From Trichobilharzia szidati (lineage: Eukaryota > Platyhelminthes > Trematoda > Strigeidida > Schistosomatidae), in assembly GCA_944472155.2 (NCBI GenBank), contig OX235279.1, positions 173,083,868 to 173,147,867 on the forward strand: a stretch of 64,000 nt of DNA, written 5' to 3'. Each line of letters begins with the position of its first letter. Within the stretch, counting starts at the first letter, position 1. A program made the translations under genes and the position numbers. Under the pieces are notes generated by a model that was given only the letters and a program-made list of their open reading frames with translations, did not search any database and was not told the origin of the DNA. This document shows positions 11,525 through 22,964 of the stretch, in pieces.

Positions 11525-12352
11525 TGATGGACAGCATTTGACCTCAGATCGAAGACACACAAGCGAAAACCGACAAACTGGTCGAAGAAGCAGCAAAGAC
11601 ACGACTCCAGGTGAACATAGACAAGACCGAGGTTATGAAAATAACCAATCAACCAGCAACAACAACAACAGCAACATCCAGCGCCAATCACCATCGACTC
11701 GTAGGATTTGAAAGAGGTTACTTCATTCACTTATCTAGGGAGCAATGTCTCAACTTCAGGAGGAACAAACGAGGATGTCAAATCGAGAATCGGAAGGCGA
11801 GAAACACATTCATCAACCTGAAACCAATCTGGAAATCTTCGTCACTCAACTCAGCATCAGCAACAAAATTCGGATTTTCAATACAAACGTCAAGTCAGTC
11901 AGTTCTTCTATACGGATCAGAAATTTGGCGGGTCACAGAGAATATTTCCAACAGCCTGTTACAGACCTTTATCAACAACTGTCTTCGCTCTATACTGAAG
12001 ATCAGATGGCCGGAAAGAATCACCAACTAACAAGAAACTATGGGAAGAAGCAAAACAAGAACCAATTGCCCAACAAATATGCAGGAGAAAGTGGCGATAG
12101 ATGGATTGGACACTCGCTGAGGAGGCCGCTGGGTGACATCACGTGTCAGGCCATCACTCGAGTGGAACCCGAAAGGGAAGCGGTGAGTGGGACGTCCAAG
12201 GGTGACATGGAGGAGGTGGTGTGAAGAGGAGTTGAAACAGCATGGACTAACATGGATGCAAGTGAAAAGTGAAGCAGAAGACAGAAGCAAGTGGAGACGT
12301 GCAGTTGAAGTCCTATGTTCCACTAGGAATCCAAGGGAAAAATAATAATAAT
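11525..12352 (+). mobile_element. RTE-type LINE subfamily B, 5-prime-truncated copy
   Basis: Includes VNIDKTEVMKI, RNTFINLKPIWKSSS-type coding in shifted frames, a WIGHSLRRPL block and the tail with CCACTAGGAATCCAAGGG and AAT repeats. Frameshifts break the protein. It is close in sequence to 27055-27995 and 44482-45280. Confidence 0.85.
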
Positions 12353-12361
12353 AGACCTCAA

Positions 12362-12626
12362 TGTTTACTTCTCAAATCTTGGTGATGGGAAAAACAGGAG
12401 AATGAATTTGCGTGGGTGGATACGATTCGCATATGTATGGTCTGACCGTCAAAGAAACGGCCACAAAGAGATGACAGAATAACTTCCAGTGAGAAAACAA
12501 CCAATCAGAAGACGCTGTTTCTCTGCTAATAATAGCACTAATAACAATGTACATAAAAATCTATAAATATCTGTTGATTTTCTCAATAAACGATCTGTTG
12601 CCTGGCCCTTGTCTTCTGTCGTTACA
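12362..12626 (+). mobile_element. Solo LTR candidate
   Basis: Starts TGTTTACTTC and ends GTCGTTACA, with TATAAATATC and then AATAAACGA in the last third. It lies just after an RTE tail. No target duplication was evident, so this is tentative. Confidence 0.45.
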
Positions 12627-12987
12627 AAACGACTTCATTCAAATTTCTCCAATTGATGGTGATCGTTGTTTGTTATTGGTCATTTATCTACATCAGAATA
12701 ATTTGACAAACTCTTACTGAAGCAACAGGTGATGATGATTGAAGATCAGTTGAAAATCTGGATCACAGCAGAATCCAAACCATGAGACACCAGGGCATTA
12801 GCTGTGGTATTTACTAGCTGCTGATTCAAATCCTTTAGCAACCCCGATTTCCATGTTCACTTTCAAGGATCACTCACTGCATCAACTCATTGATTGTTAA
12901 ACACTTTACTGTTTTCAATCATGTCGACTGCAACGCAAATATAGATCAATTACGAAGTAATATCATCTCCCAAATTTTCCTCCATTG
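12627..12987. other. Unassigned
   Basis: Nothing recognised. Confidence 0.35.
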
Positions 12988-14046
12988 AATTATTATTATT
13001 TCCTTTAATTCCTACAGGAACATAGGGCTTCAGCCGTGCGTCTCCATTGCTCTCGATTCTCTGCTAGAGTTTTCACCTGGCTCCACGTCTGCCCCCACAT
13101 GCTTTCATCTCCTCTTCACATGACATCCTCCAAGTCACCCTCACACTGACGACCAACTCGCCACTTCCCTTTCAGGGATCCACTCGAGCGATTGCTTGTC
13201 TAGTGATGTCACTTGATGGTCTCCTCAGAGTATGGCCAATCCAATCCACCTCCATTTCTTCCTGCCTATTTGTTTCACAATCGGTTCCTGTTGGGTTGGT
13301 TCGCTCCCAGAGATCCCTCTGTTGCTGATCTTTTCTGGCCATCTGATCTTGAGTATTCAGCGAAGACAACTGTTGATGATGGTGTGTAGTTTGTTTGAGA
13401 TGCTCTTTATGACGCGCCGACCAACTTTCTGATCTGTATAGCAACAATGACTGACTTCACATTGGAGTTGAAATTCCGGATCTTATTTTGACGCTGAGTG
13501 CTGTTGACCTCCACACAGACTTGAGAGTAGTGAAAGCTTGTCTTGCTTTTCCGATTCTTGCTTTGATATCCTCGTCAGTTCCGCTGGCCTGTAGTTGAAA
13601 CGATGCTTCCCAGGTAGGTAAAAGAGGTTGTTTCTTCCAGACTCTCCCCATTTATGCTGATTGTTGTCAGTTGTTGTTGGTGGTGTTGACCAGGAATCTT
13701 CATCACCTATGTTTTCTCTATGTTCACCTGAAGTCCCCCTATCTTCTGTGGATGCTTCTTCTGCCAACTTGTTGCTTTTCGCTTGCATATCTTCCAGTTT
13801 GTGGGAAATCAGACATATATCAAATCGGCGAAGTCCAGATCCTCCAAGTCTTATTTTGTGTGAGTCCATTTTATGTCTGTTTCCTCATTGCCCACTGTTT
13901 GTCGCATTATCCAATCTACTGCAATCAGGAAAATCATTGGCGATAGTAGGCAGCCAGCTTGTCTTACTCCTGTCCTCACTTCGAAGGATTCCGTAAGTTT
14001 CCCGTTGTGGATTATTTGGCAATTGAATACATTGGTCGAATACACT
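12988..14046 (-). mobile_element. RTE-type LINE subfamily A, 5-prime-truncated copy
   Basis: An inverted near-copy of 4184-5239. The minus strand gives NVFNCQIIHNGKLTESFEV, RTGVRQAGCLLSPMIFLIAV and DWIMRQTVGNEETD, followed by the C-terminal region in shifted frames. The AAT-rich tail is at the low-coordinate end. It extends about 50 bases further into the reverse-transcriptase domain than the copy at 4184. Confidence 0.88.
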
Positions 14047-14499
14047 ATCACTAAAATAAAATGTTGACTAGTTGTTCTACTGAAACAAACCAGCAGTAGT
14101 ATAATTAGATAAGAGTAAATAATTTGAAAAAGCCATTTACCGAAGAGGATGTTTTCTTCAACGGATTTATTATTAAACTATAGCATTGAAAACAAACATG
14201 CTGTTTGAAGAATAATAATAATATGTTTTAGGACGAAATATTTTTGTTGGCAATTATTAAATCAATAATCCCTATTGAGAAGTGAAGCAGAGATTTCAGA
14301 GCTGAAAATTCATTTGCACGACGATTTCGCTTTCACAGCTGTACACACATTTATACAAATGATATAAATATGGACTACATAGGATAATGACAAGTTTGTA
14401 ATTGATGTATGCTTGTAGGCATTCCATTTAATCTTTGAGAATTCAGGAGCATAATTCTAATCGCTGTCTTAAGTCAATATAATAAGCTAATTAAAACTT
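14047..14499. other. Unassigned
   Basis: No gene or repeat recognised. Confidence 0.35.
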
Positions 14500-14760
14500 C
14501 TCATTCATCAGCGGTTCATCAGTCGCAGTATTCTCACCAACTGCACACATAATCCAGGGTTTGATTTCCCGCCATTGAACCACTCCTAAACCTCATTTAC
14601 TTCGCTAGATGGTAGTTAGCCGCGCTAAAGGGATGGCTGCACATGCGGCCAGTAAGCCAACCTGTAAAAACAAAGTAAAGGTTACAGGAGCTTCAAGGCT
14701 TCAAGCTTGAAGTCGTATCTTCCTCTGTGAACTAAAGATGTGAAAAAGAATTTAAACTTC
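14500..14760 (+). repeat. SINE T-like repeat, old copy
   Basis: Has the tail order AGCTTGAAGTCGTATCTTCC and AAAGATGTGAAAAAG seen in SINE T body type 2 and at 36170-36398. The head is decayed. Confidence 0.5.
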
Positions 14761-14974
14761 TAGCTCCTTTCAGATTCTTCACTTTATTAGTACACTTATT
14801 ATATCTTATATGGACTCTAATGAAGATTTAACCAAATAGTTCCGAAAATTATATATTTGTATAAATCTCAGAGAAACTGAAATAAACCATTCTAACGTTT
14901 GGTTTGCCAAACTGGTTCCAACTTCTTAAAGGAAAAAAATCAAAATTAAAATATCACTGGTATATATGTATTGA
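14761..14974. other. Unassigned
   Basis: Nothing recognised. Confidence 0.3.
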
Positions 14975-15085
14975 TTGGACACTAGCTAGTAACTAGTGTA
15001 ATGTGTCTAGTTCTATCATTGGTGGAGACCGAATTCTGTCAGTCAACTTAGCAATGTGGACACCATTCCAGACGGATTGCAATTA
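14975..15085 (-). repeat. Unnamed 110-bp repeat (third copy, inverted)
   Basis: On the minus strand it has CACTAGTTACTAG and GTGTCCAATCA, preceded by CAGAATTCGGTCT, matching 18905-19012 and 19260-19372. Confidence 0.55.
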
Positions 15086-15344
15086 TAGTGCTCTTCGATT
15101 TGTTCATATTATATGGTTAGATGGCATTCGACAGGCAATCTTGAATCTTGGTTTTGTCTTATAGCATCCCAGGGGTTCTCTAAAATACATAAAAAGTCTC
15201 TAAGTTAGTTTGGGAGTTTGAATGCCACTTCTAATTCTGCCTACTTTTGAATCTTAAGACAAACTACTTCATATAATACCCTGAAATGATTGTGAGGTCA
15301 AATGTATTCATCAGAGAAGTGAGGTATGGTCAGTGAGTTTATCA

Positions 15345-15712
15345 TTGCCTTGAGTTCTGAGTGGATAGTAGAACTTCAGCAAAACATCACAATTTCGTTC
15401 CGTCCTTAGTAGTCTTTTTTAGCTGGATTTGTGACTGCGCACAAGTTTTCACATCATTTTCACACGATCTCCTGAATATCGCTTTCGAATCCATCTTAAA
15501 CGCGTCACTTGCCATTCAGGTTCCACTCTAGAGTCAGGCGCGTGATGTTACTCAGATGTCTCTACAGAGTTTGTCCAGTTCATATCGATTTCCTTCTGCA
15601 TGTTTGTTGGTTTTACGCCAGTAGGCTGTTTTTTGTTCCGCTACCTGCCAGAGTTCCTTGTTGCTTATCCTATCTGACCAACCGTCAAATATACAATATC
15701 AGCTCTATAAAT
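15345..15712 (-). mobile_element. RTE-type LINE, old copy
   Basis: TTCCACTCTAGAGTCAGGCG, CCAGAGTTCCTTGTTGC and neighbouring blocks match the inverse of the RTE C-terminal region. Confidence 0.6.
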
Positions 15713-15905
15713 CAATAATTACAGTAAGCAACAATACCCAGAAGGATCTCATATACTAGACGTTTCCAAGGGAAGTTGATCAGAAAGCAACGAGATGAAT
15801 GTAAGATGATGACATAGAGAAGATCGTATTAAGGAGGAAGTAAAATTTTGTGGGTAATCATGGAGCCAAGTGAAAGTGACCACACAGAAAACAACAATAT
15901 TAAAA
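15713..15905 (+). mobile_element. RTE-type LINE tail fragment
   Basis: GGGTAATCATGGAGCCAAG and GTGAAAGTGACCACACAG match the RTE region just before the tail, also seen at 43608-43700. Confidence 0.5.
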
Positions 15906-16047
15906 CATTATAAATTATTTAAATTAATCCCAGCGTGTTAAGAAAATCAAAACAAGATCTGTTTTCTGAACGTTTCGCTGTGTAAGCCACAGCTTCTTCA
16001 GCAGATTTATTCGGATTTTTATTAATCATCAAAATATATAGTCAAAA
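15906..16047 (-). repeat. Inverted terminal repeat of the PLE with hammerhead-like motif (left)
   Basis: On the minus strand: CTGAAGA at 16001-15995, an extra A, a 6-bp stem GCTGTG/CACAGC with loop GCTTA, then GAAAC at 15976-15972. This is the order of a hammerhead core (CUGANGA, stem II, GAAA), a motif known from Penelope-like elements. I see no U-H cleavage triplet before the return strand, so activity is doubtful. Confidence 0.6.
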
Positions 16048-16305
16048 ATTTTTTGCATAAACCCATTGCAACTCCATTTGTTTGACAGTATAGTTTGTCT
16101 TTAAAGGTAAAATATGTAGATTTCAAACAAAGTTTTAAGCATTTTATAACTTCATCTATTGATAATAAAGATTTAGTTAATACTTCCTGATTGTTTTCAA
16201 GTTCACCAGCATCTTCAATTTTAGCAAACTTATATATGAAAGCCCTAGAAAAGAAAGCATTGACAAGTTTTAGTTGTCATCCTAAAATATGGTACAGATA
16301 TGTAG

Positions 16306-16715
16306 ATGACATTCTCTAGCCGCCCACTTCTTCGGAGCAATGGGAAGGACAAACTGTCGCATATGACCAATTCAATGTGCATTTACCAGTTCACCTGCTC
16401 GTGCGGAGCAAGGTACATAGGTCGTTGTATGCGCGTCCTTTCAAAACGTGTTAGAGAACACTACCCAGCGTGGCTGCAAAGAGGAGGCACCGGTTCAATC
16501 AGAAGTGCCATTACTGAGCATCTGATCAATACCTCCCACAACATCTCAACTGATTCATTCAAAGTAATTTACAAGGTCAACAGAAACCTACCGAAAGCAG
16601 TTTGTTTCCGACTTCTCTGTACTGCAGAAGCCCTCTCAATATGCATCGAGAAGCCGGAGCTGTGTGTCCAAAAGAAATTAGTTCAACCTCTACAACTACC
16701 ATGGACTTAGTTCGG
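16306..16715 (+). pseudogene. PLE group 2 GIY-YIG endonuclease segment
   Basis: Open frame with MCIYQFTCSCGARYIGR (the GIY-YIG box in its PLE form, with the upstream Cys-x-Cys), then VLSKRVREHYPAWLQRGG and the C-terminal block LLCTAEALSICIEKPELCVQ. It joins abruptly to the YVDD fragment at about 16317. Confidence 0.8.
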
Positions 16716-17392
16716 TATGTTACCGTAGCTTCCATTTTTGTTTCTGTTTTTGTTTTTTGATCCCTTTTCGTTCGCTACGTGTGTGATTCTTACTCCCTCA
16801 GTCTTCATTCGATTCACCCCATTTTTTTTTCCAGTTATAAAAACATTTATTTTAAGTTTGTCACAATGCTTTTCCTGTTCACATTTATAATCCGCTTTTT
16901 TTAAAAAAAATTGCAATTATATCTTAATCCTGTGCAATTATTTTGTGTTTCTAAGGCTCTTGTAATCTATATTCAAACCTCCTAACTTCCATTTTAAGTT
17001 AAAACTATTATATCAATTTTGTTTCCATGATCACTTTCTGCACACCTGTAATTTGCTAAATTCCATGTAATTTTGTTTCTAAGGCTCTTGTAATCTATAT
17101 TCGCACCTCCTGATTCCCATCTCAAGTTGAAAATTATTATTTCAATTTTGTATCCATGCTCATTTTTACACACTTGATATCCGTTCTAATCCTGCGTAAT
17201 TTTTGTTTCTAAGCCTCTCGTATAACCATATCTAGTTGGAAATAATTATCACCTTTTATTCGCTGTCATAATTATGTAGAATCAAACAAGAATTGTCTCC
17301 ATGTAAAATTATGTATTTAAATGCGATTTTACAGCTTTTGAAAATGAAATCGCCGAAAAGATATCTTTGCTGAACTTCTTATTCTTCCCAAT
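16716..17392 (-). repeat. Repeat block with ~130-bp tandem units
   Basis: TTTCTAAGGCTCTTGTAATC-type unit starts occur near 16947, 17076 and 17206, a period of about 130. The block is the inverse of 3800-4172 plus 5251-5310, where it also interrupts a PLE. Confidence 0.7.
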
Positions 17393-17395
17393 CTA

Positions 17396-18085
17396 ATGTT
17401 CCAATGGGTATTTTCCACGATTAGAAACATTATAACAGATAATGATGATATGGAGAACGAGATATCCAATATAAAACAGATTTTTATTGGAAATGGTTAT
17501 CCTGAAAAGCTACTAGATAATATTATCAATAAAAAGGAGCATGAGGGAAAACAAAAAATTGAAAAATCCTGGCTATCGACGATAGCCATCCCATATCGAA
17601 AGGACACAGCTGAACAATCTCAAAGACTATTTGCTTCATATAATATTAAAGTCTATGTCGAACCTTCTAATTCTCTGAAGAAAGCTCTGGTGCATGTCAA
17701 AGATATAGTTCTCAGAATGTCACAAAGTAATTGTGTCTATAGGATAAAGTGTTCAGAATGTGGTGCATGCTATATAGGGGAGAGCAGTAGGCAGGTGAAG
17801 GTCAGAGTGAATGAACATAAACTATGCACGAAACGTCCACCTAGAAATGAAGTAGAATTAAAAAGTCTGGAATAAAGATCGGCTATAGCAATGCATGTGA
17901 TAGACAGCGGACATAAGATTGATTTCGACAATGTCAAAATTCTTAGAAGAGGATTTCATTCACACAAAGTAAGATTGACTTCTGAAGCCTTGCACATCTT
18001 AACCACATCGAATGCAGTGAATAGGAAAGAAGGGATAGACTTATCACCTATATGGCAAACTCTTATGAAGCAAGACAAATGAAAA
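17396..18085 (+). pseudogene. PLE group 3 linker, GIY-YIG endonuclease and C-terminus
   Basis: First frame (17396-17875): IKQIFIGNGYPEKLLDNI, STIAIPYRKDTAEQSQRLFA, then NCVYRIKCSECGACYIGESS with RVNEHK. One stop at 17873-17875 separates it from the second frame (17891-18082) with AMHVIDSGHKIDFDN and KVRLTSEALHILT. Penelope endonucleases nick target DNA and the linked reverse transcriptase copies the RNA from the nick. Only one stop breaks this part, so it is among the better preserved copies. Confidence 0.85.
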
Positions 18086-18356
18086 AATCAATCAGCACTC
18101 TATGAGCCTCCATGACCTTTTAAAACATGTAGTATCATGTTTATCACATATGAATTCACGTATTTTCCATATGACAAATAACATACACACACACACTCAT
18201 ACAAAACTAATCTATACAAATTAACTATAGAAGAGTGAACACAACAACAACTTGACATTAGTCATTACAAATATATGTGATGACTACTTACATATTTTCT
18301 ATTGGTAAAAGTGTCCATGGACAAATGACCTTCAAATAAACTGACTTTTTAAAATT

Positions 18357-18497
18357 TTCGACTATATATTTTGATGATTAATAAAAATCTGAATAAATCT
18401 GCTGAAGAAGCTGTGGCTTACACAGCGAAACATTCAGAAAACAGATCTCGTTTTGATTTTCTTAACACTCTGGGATTAATTTAAATAATTTATAATG
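18357..18497 (+). repeat. Inverted terminal repeat of the PLE with hammerhead-like motif (right)
   Basis: CTGAAGA at 18402-18408, extra A, stem GCTGTG/CACAGC, GAAAC at 18427-18431. Mirrors the left end with only about five differences. Confidence 0.6.
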
Positions 18498-18713
18498 AAT
18501 CAATCTGACTCGACCATCAAATAATTCCAGGAAGTTCGTAACACCTACGGTCTGAAAACATATTAACAATATTAAAAGTTAAACTCAGTTCTATCTCAGT
18601 CTACATATAAAAGCCATTTACTACTATTGAATTAAGCCAATAACTGAATCTGTTTAGATCACAACCTTATTCAACGGTTCAATCATTATCATTGTACAAA
18701 CGAAATACCTCTA
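18498..18713. other. Unassigned
   Basis: No feature recognised. Confidence 0.3.
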
Positions 18714-18727
18714 CAACATTGAATTCA

Positions 18728-18859
18728 TTATGGATAAGATTTTATTTTGATAAATCACACAGTGTTATACAGTAATATTAACTGTGTGATTTATCAAAAT
18801 AAAATCTTATTCATAATGGAGTTATACTCTACCACAGTGCCCAAGTTTTATACTTATAT
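18728..18859 (+). mobile_element. Short foldback PLE tail with direct repeats
   Basis: Direct repeats CAACATTGAATTCA flank it at 18714-18727 and 18860-18873. Inside, arm 18726-18763 is the inverse of 18781-18818 (38 bp, one mismatch), and the outer right part ends AAGTTTTATACTTATAT, the 3-prime end of PLE group 4. Confidence 0.85.
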
Positions 18860-18904
18860 CAACATTGAATTCAATTCGCCAGGTAAACTTGAAAAAATAC
18901 ATGA

Positions 18905-19012
18905 TAGCGAGCTACCTAGAATGGTGGCCAAATTACAAACCTGACTGATGGTATTCAGTCTGCACCAAAGAACAAGACCCGTCACGCTAGTTACTAGTGT
19001 CCAATCAGAATA
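18905..19012 (+). repeat. Unnamed 110-bp repeat, direct copy 1
   Basis: GCGAGCTACCTAGAATG through TAGTTACTAGTGTCCAATCA; repeated at 19260-19372. Confidence 0.75.
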
Positions 19013-19034
19013 CCCACTACAGTCCTACTGGAGT

Positions 19035-19240
19035 TCAATCGCGAGCCTGAATAGCTACCTCAGTGGTCTCTGACGTTTCTGACAGCAGCACTGGGTGACG
19101 CGAGTTCAAATCTCAGAAGGGACATGAGTTCCTTCAAGGTTGCAGATACGCCTTGCTGACTGACTGGTGAGTGCCAACTAGCACCAAACCCAGGTCAAGC
19201 AAGACCTTCTGCCGATTGCCTCCAACTATCTGATATCATC
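19035..19240 (+). repeat. tRNA-like short repeat, family 3
   Basis: A-box-like TACCTCAGTGGTCTCTGA and B-box-like GAGTTCAAATCTC, then a body shared with 7760-7960. It lies exactly between the two direct repeats at 18905 and 19260. Confidence 0.55.
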
Positions 19241-19259
19241 AAATCAATGTGCACCGTGA

Positions 19260-19372
19260 TGGCGAGCTACCTAGAATGATGGCCCAATTGAAAACCTGAC
19301 TGATAGAATTCAGTCTGCACCAAACAAAGGACTAGACACGTCACACTAGTTACTAGTGTCCAATCAAAATAC
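19260..19372 (+). repeat. Unnamed 110-bp repeat, direct copy 2
   Basis: About 85-90 percent alike to 18905-19012 by eye. Confidence 0.75.
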
Positions 19373-20397
19373 ATGAAAAGTGAGTTAATGGCTAAGAACA
19401 ACTTATCTAGCATAAAACTGCCTTTTTTTCAAATATATTTTTAGAAAACAGAAGAACTCAATTATTATTAAAGTAAACATGTTGAAACAAAAATTGTAAT
19501 GATGACAATATTCAGGCAATTCAATAAAGTCCTCTTCTTTTATTTCTCTCTTTGTTTTATATTCCCTGAGTTCCAAGGGAAATCAGAGCTTCAAGTTTCG
19601 ACGTTCCAGTAGCAGTGGTGTTATTGAATTCTCCATGAGGGGGTGGGTGGGTATCTGACAGCCTCAGGACCGACCTCCCCTCTGTTCTCTGAGTTTATTA
19701 TCGGCTGGTAAACTAGGCAAGGTTGAGGAGGGCGTCAGCGACCAAGAATAGAAACCGAGCAACGTCCGTGCTAGGCAACCCGTTTTATCATTGAACCATT
19801 GAAATGCACCATCAGTCAAATATTGGAAAGGCGAATCTAATTTCTAAAACAGTCTGTTCCGGGGAAATTCAAAAGAACAGTCAACTGACTTCTTTCATTT
19901 AGGCTGTAATCTGCAGAAAAATTAGAAAAGGAAAGATATCTTTGATCGACGACTTCATTCTCATTGTCTATATATGTGCAATTACACACAATTCATAGTC
20001 ATAATTTCGCAAAGCTACAGTCACAGTTATTACTTAATTTCATATAGTAATGAAAACAAGTGAGGTAATAATTTTCAACAAGTTTGCAGGTTTGATGACA
20101 CACACAAATGTAAATTGTACAAACTAGAATAATACAGAATTATGAATACAGCTGTGTATTGTTGAAAAACGTTTTTACTGAAAACAGATATGAACAGAGC
20201 GGAGACGAAAGTGGTGATTTATAACTAAAATGTTTTCAAAAATACTACCCATCATAGTTGCAAAGATGTGGCACTCTGTCAGTCAGAAGCGCTTTGATTG
20301 AACACTATTACAACTCTTGATAACAAACCTTAACTGATTAGCTATCCATTATGAATAAAGCAAGTATAATAGTTACTGCAGAATAAAATGGCACCAT
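19373..20397. other. Unassigned
   Basis: A short RTE-tail-like piece (TTCCAAGGGAAATCAGAGC) occurs near 19572; the rest is unrecognised. Confidence 0.3.
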
Positions 20398-20830
20398 AAT
20401 TTATATATGTGTAAAACTTGGGCACTGTGGTGGCAGTAAGTAATTCCATACTAGTTTGTTTGTTAGAGGTATCACACAGTGAGGGAAACAGTATTATTTA
20501 CTGGATGATGTTTCGAACAAAATTTATTGTTCATAATCATATCAGTTATAATCACACGACTTTGACACTTGAGTTTTATAGCTTTCTTTGTTTTCTCCAA
20601 TTTGTCATAGGGGGAGTAGAATTTTCCAGATATCGGGGACAGGTGTTGAATCATTCCTATTACACGTATTCTCTCTCAGTTGATTCCATAAACAAAGCTT
20701 CCGTTATCAATCTCTCCCTATACCCTGTGACATTAGATTTTAAAACTGTCATCCTATCCCATCCATCCTATTGTATGGTTGTGTGTAACTGCATGTAGTG
20801 CTATAGCTGAACTAATAATAATTTATTGCA
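20398..20830 (-). mobile_element. PLE group 4, 3-prime region
   Basis: Near-copy of 22965-23390. On the minus strand it ends with CACCACAGTGCCCAAGTTTT and TATATAAAT. A hairpin GAACAA/TTGTTC followed by GAAAC lies near 20511-20532, in the place where hammerhead-like motifs sit in such elements, but CTGANGA is not evident. Confidence 0.65.
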
Positions 20831-21959
20831 TTGGCTTCTCATCAGCTGTGATGTTTAGAACTTTAGAGGCTAAAGGTATTGACGTTCACGGATACTACGA
20901 AGTATACTAACGCAAGATCTAATACCCAGAACTTCTATGATATTCGTTCCGCGTAGACCAAAGACAAAGCAAAACACTAGAACTGATCGTCCAAATCAGG
21001 AGTTATATTTCGGGATCAATGTGGAGTGCGAGATGATTGCTTAACTAGCTAGAGATCGTGCACGGACGAACGAACGATTGTAACACGACAGCGTGTCAAA
21101 TGACGTGCATTCTTGACCGGAAGCATTCAGCTGAACATATCGCCTAAAACAGTGGGGGTCAGCATCCAATGTTCACTGATGAATGCTGTGACTAATAACT
21201 CTGGGGAATCACCTACTTCTACAGAACCATTTCAACATACTTACAATTTTTACACGATGTCAGTTGACGAGAGACTCGCAACTCAATGAGCAGTGCTCGA
21301 AGAATCACACTTATGTAGTTTCTACTAAGATAGTTCAAGTTTAAGCAAAAATTAATGTATGCATGCAATGATAAACGAGTTATGCAATAAGGACGAGAGG
21401 TGAGTGGGTTGGTGTCAGTTGTGAACGACAGTTTGTGGGACAACAGGAAGAAGTCTGGTGTGAATACTGTAATTTGTTTATGAATGAAGCGTAATAAGAC
21501 AAAAAAGCTGACATCCCTTACTTAATTTGCGGTTGAATAGTAAAGGTCATTATCCACTCTTTGAAATGATGTAATATGTGCGACAGTATTCTATTGCACT
21601 TTCGGATACAGAGTTTCAAATCGACATTTTTCTAAAATCCTCAGTCAGAGTTACTCCAAATTTGTATCTGTGATGGATTGTCCTGAGAAATCCCCATACG
21701 CTAAAGCCTATATGATCTACTGTAAAGCCGGCGATATTGTACGAAACACTGTCAATTTTGTCTGAGGAATCCCAGAGGACTCATCAAAATTTAAAGTCGT
21801 TTTGTCTTACAGTGTCATTAAACGACAATTCCAGGAAGGATTATTGGGTTAACATTCAGTACTGTCTTCGTATGTGAGGAATTTGCTCTTCTAGGATACA
21901 CCACTAACCGACTCTATTTTTTTGTCTAGAATAGCTATACATTAACAGAGTATAATTCA
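20831..21959. other. Unassigned
   Basis: No recognised gene or repeat; parts may belong to the LINE fragment that follows. Confidence 0.3.
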
Positions 21960-22560
21960 CTCTACACAGATTGACAGCGACCATCCCGATGTTTTAGAAA
22001 GAAGTGTGGGAGTTCCACAAGCTTCTTAAGCTAACAGTAATAAGAGTTGGAACAGTGTTGTTAAGTAGTGTAAAGGGACTCTGAAATTTCTCCCTGCACT
22101 ATCCACCAGGGATTTTAGATGGCTGCCTTATCTACAAACTGATCCGTATACATTAAAACCGCTGATGATATTTTTAGACGCACACACAATGTTGTGAACT
22201 TTATTCTCCTTCATCATTATCGTTGGATCGATGAAGTTGGTGATAATTCTTCAAAGATGGTTTTCCCCCCTTCTTTCTCACCCATGTTCATTCAGCGATA
22301 ACTATCTGAGTTAGGATAATTCTGAAAAGTGACTGCTAAATCCCAGTGAATTGCAGATCACTGTGTCCCCTGACATTCAAAAAATTATTAGCAAGAATGT
22401 GGTCCGTCGGTAGATCACCAGGAGACACTTCTTCCAATGAAACTTTTGACCCTCCCCCGTAAACTGGAGACTGTCCTATGGAAGGAGGCAGCAAAGGATA
22501 TTTATACCGCACGGAAAAGATCGGTGGCAACGGTGAGTACGAGTTACTCCAGTGAACTGA
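21960..22560 (+). pseudogene. CR1/jockey-type LINE reverse-transcriptase remnant
   Basis: GVPQAS occurs at about 22007 (plus strand), followed in shifting frames by ILKSDC-IPVNCR-like and KKLLARMWSVG sequence and an IGGNGEYELLQ-like stretch. The order fits the region from block 4 onward of a CR1-type element, with many frame breaks. Confidence 0.45.
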
Positions 22561-22964
22561 ATAAACTTTTGTTGAAAAGAGGGAAATATGTTACATAACT
22601 GCGAAGTATTTTGAAGTGTGTCAGGGAGCGCCCAGCGTCACTTATATTTTCAGCAATATTTGGAGTACGCCGATGTGAATTTAATCAGCTATCAATGCAT
22701 TTCGAGTATTAAACATAGTTCGTGTTATTGATTGACTCTATTATGCCAACCTTAATTAACGTAGCACGCCTAATTACCCAGTCAATCAGTACTCTGTCTG
22801 ACTTGTAAGTACTGATAACAAAACGCAAATGAAAAAGACTCAGCTACTGAGTCATATGCTCTGGTGACCAGTATATTTGAATAAAATAAAGGGTTAAGGC
22901 TATTTACGGGGAAGGATTCACAACGTAACTATCCAATATGGCTGATTTACATACTTGGACAGAG
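22561..22964. other. Unassigned
   Basis: Nothing recognised. Confidence 0.3.

Larger units (their letters stand above)
15906..18497 (+). mobile_element. Penelope-like element (PLE group 3) with inverted terminal repeats, internally rearranged
   Basis: The ends are inverted repeats of about 142 bp (15906-16047 and 18357-18497), nearly identical. Inside, in order: a reverse-transcriptase piece with SSILANLYMKAL and KIWYRYVDDIL (YVDD is the catalytic box) at about 16200-16316; a group 2 GIY-YIG segment on the same strand at 16318-16715; an inverted repeat block with 130-bp tandem units at 16716-17392; and the element's own linker, GIY-YIG domain and C-terminus at 17396-18082. So part of the reverse transcriptase has been replaced by foreign PLE sequence. 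It is not a functional element, but the ends are young. Confidence 0.75.
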
